Origin: Hydrogenovibrio sp.
GTDB taxonomy: Bacteria > Pseudomonadota > Gammaproteobacteria > Thiomicrospirales > Thiomicrospiraceae
NCBI GenBank assembly: GCA_015484555.1
Contig: WFMZ01000065.1
Location: 1 to 64,000, forward strand
DNA length: 64,000 bases
Direction of reading: 5' to 3'
The notes under the pieces were generated by a model, which had not been told where the DNA came from, ran no database searches, and saw only the letters and a program-made list of their open reading frames with translations. Of this stretch, positions 60,621 through 64,000 are shown in pieces (position 1 is the first letter of the stretch; every line of letters begins with the position of its first letter). A program made the translations under genes and the position numbers.

Positions 60621-61667
60621 ATGGAAGCATTTTGGTTTATTGTTTTAGGAGTATTACTAACGCTATTTATAGTGCTTGATGGTTTTGATTTTGGCACGGG
60701 CATTATTTATCACTTTATTGCCAAAACTAACGATGAACGAAGAGCTGTTCTAAATGCTATCGGTCCAATATGGGATGGTAACGAAGTTTGGCTAATTATT
60801 GCTGGTGGTGCTTTATTTTTTGCTTTTCCTATCGCATATGCATCTATTTTTAGTGGCTATTATCTGGCACTAATATTTTTGTTGTGGCTGCTCATATTTC
60901 GTGGTCTATCAATGGAGCTACGTTCTCAAATTTCAAACCCACTTTGGCATACTTTTTGGGATGCTATGCTGACTATTGGCAGTGTCTCTATTGCGTTACT
61001 GTTAGGCGTCGCGCTGGGTAATGTTCTACGGGGTGCTCCATTAGATGCGGATGGTTTCTTTTTCTTACCTTTATGGACAGATTTTAGAACAGGAGTTTAC
61101 CCAGGAATTTTAGATTGGTTTACTGTATTAATTGGCGTCTTTAGTGTGGTTCTTTTAGCCGTTCATGGTGCTAATTTTATTGCTTTAAAAACCGTTGGCG
61201 TAATACAGGATAGAGCACGAAAAATTGCTCGTAAAGGAACCTTGATAGTTATTTTATTTGCACTATTTCTACCTGTTGCAAGTTATGTGGCGCAGCCTAT
61301 GTTATTAGAAAATTATAAGCTGTATTGGATTGGTATATTACTTCCTATACTGTCTTTTTTTACACTACTAGGGTTGTTTATCACACGTCGTAAAGATAAT
61401 GATTTATATGCATTTTTATCTTCTGCCTTTTTAATTGTACTACTAATGCTTAGTGTTGCATTTTCAGTATTCCCTAATATGATCATTGCAACAACTAATC
61501 CATCTTATAGCTTAACTATCTATAACACGGCAACATCAGAATATGCTTTGCGTACTGGCCTGATTTGGTATTCTGTTGGTGCCTTTCTTGCACTTTGTTA
61601 TACCCTTTTTATGTATCGATCATTTAAAGGAAAAGTCTCTCTACCTAAAGAGGGTGAGGGTTATTAA
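60621..61667 (+). CDS. cydB: Cytochrome bd-type quinol oxidase subunit II
   Basis: Subunit II (348 aa), about eight to nine membrane helices. The N terminus MEAFWFIVLGVLLTLFIVLDGFDFGTGI with GPIWDGNEVWLIIAGGALFFAFP is the signature of CydB/CioB. It pairs with subunit I directly upstream. No CydX-like short helix gene or cydDC was found in the window. Confidence 0.94.
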   Translation: MEAFWFIVLGVLLTLFIVLDGFDFGTGIIYHFIAKTNDERRAVLNAIGPIWDGNEVWLIIAGGALFFAFPIAYASIFSGYYLALIFLLWLLIFRGLSMELRSQISNPLWHTFWDAMLTIGSVSIALLLGVALGNVLRGAPLDADGFFFLPLWTDFRTGVYPGILDWFTVLIGVFSVVLLAVHGANFIALKTVGVIQDRARKIARKGTLIVILFALFLPVASYVAQPMLLENYKLYWIGILLPILSFFTLLGLFITRRKDNDLYAFLSSAFLIVLLMLSVAFSVFPNMIIATTNPSYSLTIYNTATSEYALRTGLIWYSVGAFLALCYTLFMYRSFKGKVSLPKEGEGY

Positions 61668-61717
61668 CTAGTTAATAATACAAGTTATTAACATCATAAA
61701 AATGATAGGAGTTTATC

Positions 61718-63001
61718 ATGAAGAAACCACACGTTATTGTTTTGGGCGGTAATTTTGCCGGATTGGGTAGTGCTCAAAAAATACGAGAATATGCTAAAGA
61801 TAGCGTTGATATCACGGTTATTGATCGTAAAGACTACTTGCTTTATGTACCCAATATTCCTGTAGAGGTGTTTGACAATAAAGACCCTCAAGAATCATTA
61901 AGAATGGAGTTACCCTCAACCTTAAAACATGATGATATTAACTTTATACAGGCTGAAATTCAGTCTGTAGATATTGAAAAAAAACACATCAACTTTATAC
62001 CATCTGAGCGACCAGGATCGGAAACCCAAAAGATTAGTTATGATTATATTGTCATTGCTGTTGGGTGTCGACTAGCCTATGACCGAATTCCAGGATTTGC
62101 TGAATTTGGTGATACTGTTTCCGACTTTTATCATGGTAATAAACTACGTAAAAAATTACATGACGGTACATATAAAGGTGGTCCTGTTGTTATTGGGTCC
62201 GCTGTGTTTCATCAAGGTGATGGTGCAGAAGGATTAGAACCTTATCCAGGAGGTTCTATTCCAAACGCTTTAGCTGCATGTGAAGGACCAACGGTTGAAG
62301 TATCGCTTGCAATGGCCTCATGGTTACAAAAGCATAAAATGGGCAGCGCTAAAAATATCAGTATCACGACACCAGCTAATATAGTCGCTGAAGACGCTGG
62401 TGAAAAAGTTGTAGGGGAGTTACTTGAAGCAGCTGGAAATATGGGCTTTAACTATGTCAATAATTGTGGAGATATTGTTGAACTGACAAAAGACGGTATT
62501 AAGTTTGAAAATGGACAATATTTAGAAGCTGAATTAAAAATTATTTTACCTGATTGGGTTCCTCATAATTTTTTGAAAGGATTACCTATCACAGATAATC
62601 AAGGTTTTGTAATTACAGATTTATTAATGCGTAACCCAAAGTATCCTGAAGTTTTCGCCGCGGGAGATTGTGCTGCTGTCACTATGCCAAAATTAGGTGC
62701 TATTGGCCATCAACAATGTGAGATTGTAGGTTTACAAATTGCGCTGGATATGAAGGTTATAACTGAAGAAAAAGCAAATAAACCTTTAAAACCTGTTGTA
62801 TTTTGTATTGGTGATATGGGCGGTGGTAAGGCATTCTATATCCGATCTGACTCCTGGTTCGGTGGTGATACACAAGTTTTAAAAATGGGGAAAATTCCAT
62901 ATATGCTAAAAATGCAGTATAAGACATTATTTATGAACACTAAGGGTAAAACACCTCCTTGGGGAAATGAAATGGCTGAATTTTTAGCTGAAAAGTTATA
63001 A
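61718..63001 (+). CDS. Sulfide:quinone oxidoreductase-like FAD enzyme
   Basis: Flavoprotein (427 aa). The N-terminal FAD fold HVIVLGGNFAGLGSAQKIRE is followed by YDYIVIAVGCRLAYDRIPG and EVFAAGDCAAVTMPKLGAIGHQQ. Cys188 (AACEGPTVEVSLA) and Cys363 (VFCIGDMGGGKAFY) sit where the redox pair of sulfide:quinone oxidoreductases lies; Cys117 is a third candidate. The sequence is rather divergent from type I Sqr, so a related sulfur or NADH dehydrogenase cannot be excluded. Placed 50 bp after the bd oxidase, which would accept electrons from the quinol it makes. Confidence 0.8.
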   Translation: MKKPHVIVLGGNFAGLGSAQKIREYAKDSVDITVIDRKDYLLYVPNIPVEVFDNKDPQESLRMELPSTLKHDDINFIQAEIQSVDIEKKHINFIPSERPGSETQKISYDYIVIAVGCRLAYDRIPGFAEFGDTVSDFYHGNKLRKKLHDGTYKGGPVVIGSAVFHQGDGAEGLEPYPGGSIPNALAACEGPTVEVSLAMASWLQKHKMGSAKNISITTPANIVAEDAGEKVVGELLEAAGNMGFNYVNNCGDIVELTKDGIKFENGQYLEAELKIILPDWVPHNFLKGLPITDNQGFVITDLLMRNPKYPEVFAAGDCAAVTMPKLGAIGHQQCEIVGLQIALDMKVITEEKANKPLKPVVFCIGDMGGGKAFYIRSDSWFGGDTQVLKMGKIPYMLKMQYKTLFMNTKGKTPPWGNEMAEFLAEKL

Positions 63002-63093
63002 TATTAAAGCTCATTTTAAAAAATAAAAACTTTACAAATTAAAATATTAAAGTAAAGTCATTTCTTACTATCAACTATATAAAGGGAAAAAAC

Positions 63094-63282
63094 ATGCCTA
63101 ATATGCAAGAAATTGAGATTAGTCGTTATCACAAACGAATTGTTAAAGATGTAAATCATTTAATTAAAAGATACCGTGAAATTATGGCATGGGATATCCC
63201 TGAAAATGACTCCACTGAGGCAGATAGATTAATTTTTAAGGCGGTTCATGAAGCGCTTAGTGATATTGAAAATAAAAAGTGA
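63094..63282 (+). CDS. Small charged protein of unknown function
   Basis: A 62-aa helical, charged protein (MPNMQEIEISRYHKRIVKDV, then NHLIKRYREIMAWDIPENDS...). No signal peptide, membrane segment or cysteines. A good ribosome binding site (AAAGGGAAAAAAC) precedes the start. It is 92 bp after the Sqr-like gene and probably in the same transcript. I do not recognise a family. Confidence 0.68.
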   Translation: MPNMQEIEISRYHKRIVKDVNHLIKRYREIMAWDIPENDSTEADRLIFKAVHEALSDIENKK

Positions 63283-63344
63283 GTTAAAAATACTCTATTT
63301 TAAATACATTTATCCTAAAATTTTTTTATGTCCTGCTCGTTATA

Positions 63345-63370
63345 CACCGCTGTTTTTTTAAGCAGCGGTG
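63345..63370. other. GC-rich stem-loop downstream of the sulfide/oxidase cluster
   Basis: CACCGCTG (63345-63352) pairs with CAGCGGTG (63363-63370) over a 10-nt loop TTTTTTTAAG. A short T-rich stretch follows but no clear poly-T, so it may terminate the upstream transcript inefficiently or stabilise its 3' end. Confidence 0.6.
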
Positions 63371-63554
63371 GCCCTTTCTTCCAAAACTATATGCTATTTA
63401 CCTATAACCATTAACTTCAGATTTTATGTTCTAAATACTTCCTTAAGCGATTATTGAGCTTCTTAACAAGTGTGGACACCCCTGTCCTTTAAACGCTTAG
63501 TTTAATACTTTATAAAATTTGTTTAAATTTAAAAACCTAGTAAACTAGTAGGAT

Positions 63555-64000
63555 ATGATAAAGCCCCACTTATCCCAAAATTATTTAACCCTACCAAACT
63601 GTTTTTATAGTCATGTTAGCCCTGAACCTATGCAAAATTCTCAACTGGTTTCCGTTAATCAACTACTTAAAGATAAGCTTAATATTAATTTATCAGATGA
63701 GTCATTATTAGATTTATGTTCAGGACAGCTACAAACCTTTAACTGCCAACCTATTGCACAAAAATATACAGGCCATCAATTTGGTTATTACAATCCACAA
63801 CTAGGAGATGGACGAGGCCTATTATTAGGTCAATGGATAGACCAAACAAACACCGCTTGGGACTTTCACTTAAAAGGCGCTGGCAGAACACCCTATTCAA
63901 GATCAGGTGATGGTCGTGCCGTACTGCGTTCAACTATTCGAGAATACTTAGCATCAGAAGCCCTAGCTGGGCTTGGTGTACCCACTACACGAGCTTTAGC
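63555..64000 (+). CDS. selO: Protein adenylyltransferase SelO (YdiU), 5' part
   Basis: The first 148 codons of a SelO pseudokinase, which transfers AMP to protein hydroxyls (redox-related targets in E. coli). Readable family blocks are [20 protein letters not shown] and [20 protein letters not shown], followed by [20 protein letters not shown]. The gene runs off the window end, so only about a third is visible. ATG 63555 is taken as the start; the AGGA only 1 nt before it is too close to be a good ribosome binding site, so a different start is possible. Confidence 0.93.
   Translation, partial: MIKPHLSQNYLTLPNCFYSHVSPEPMQNSQLVSVNQLLKDKLNINLSDESLLDLCSGQLQTFNCQPIAQKYTGHQFGYYNPQLGDGRGLLLGQWIDQTNTAWDFHLKGAGRTPYSRSGDGRAVLRSTIREYLASEALAGLGVPTTRAL

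Overview
The window looks like the replication-origin region of a chemolithoautotrophic gammaproteobacterium, most like the sulfur-oxidising Thiomicrospira / Hydrogenovibrio / Thiomicrorhabdus group. The reasons are the gammaproteobacterial gene order (mnmG-rsmG-parA-parB-atp; dnaA-dnaN-recF; rpmH-rnpA-yidC-mnmE), a phosphoribulokinase gene (Calvin cycle), a sulfide:quinone oxidoreductase-like flavoprotein beside a bd-type oxidase, and two Na+/H+ antiporters (NhaA, NhaD). The genus is an inference from gene content. Base composition is AT-rich by eye.

Layout, left to right. 1-320: a 135-bp tandem repeat and the atp terminator. 336-7599: the complete F1Fo ATP synthase operon (minus strand, atpZ-like/atpI/B/E/F/H/A/G/D/C). 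7775-11947: parB, parA, rsmG, mnmG (minus). 12-16 kb: a lipoprotein, a membrane-anchored TerB/J-domain protein, a DUF302 protein and an SPFH/NfeD pair. 16.1-17 kb: a small accessory islet with a frameshifted DUF4145-like remnant and a RelE-type toxin-antitoxin pair. 17-19.8 kb: queF, a YigZ-family gene and a GAF-GGDEF cyclase. 19.9-26.3 kb: a Cu(I)/Ag(I) RND efflux operon (CusB-CusA-outer membrane channel) preceded by a CopL-like metal-binding protein. 26.4-31 kb: a membrane GGDEF protein, an amino acid:Na+ symporter, ChaN and SYLF proteins. 31.1-35.0 kb: recF, dnaN, dnaA. About 34,974-35,361: the probable oriC with several DnaA boxes.

Right of the origin most genes run on the plus strand: an O6-alkylguanine transferase-like gene, a DUF6172-type gene, rpmH (too short for most ORF cut-offs), rnpA, yidC, mnmE, an RlmD-like methyltransferase, an HDOD protein, gyrB and phosphoribulokinase. 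Then come a degenerate second copy of hslR, an unknown periplasmic protein, intact hslR and nhaA (minus), nhaD (plus), a TraF-family protein and an outer-membrane barrel, engB (minus), the System II cytochrome c maturation pair resB-ccsA with dsbA, cydAB-like oxidase genes, an Sqr-like flavoprotein, a small protein, and the 5' part of selO, cut by the window end.

Genes left of about 35 kb are mostly minus and those right of it mostly plus, so transcription is largely co-directional with replication from the proposed oriC. Together the genes serve replication and partition, ATP synthesis, cytochrome c assembly, sulfide/quinol oxidation at low oxygen, carbon fixation, ion homeostasis and copper resistance.

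Three non-coding signals stand out: a dispersed palindromic repeat (core AAAAATCGCCAGGGGTGG) at eight intergenic loci, a CAACTT hexanucleotide microsatellite directly upstream of the bd-oxidase ribosome binding site, and the structured 135-bp tandem repeat at the left edge. I did not find a clearly new multi-gene defence or metabolic system.
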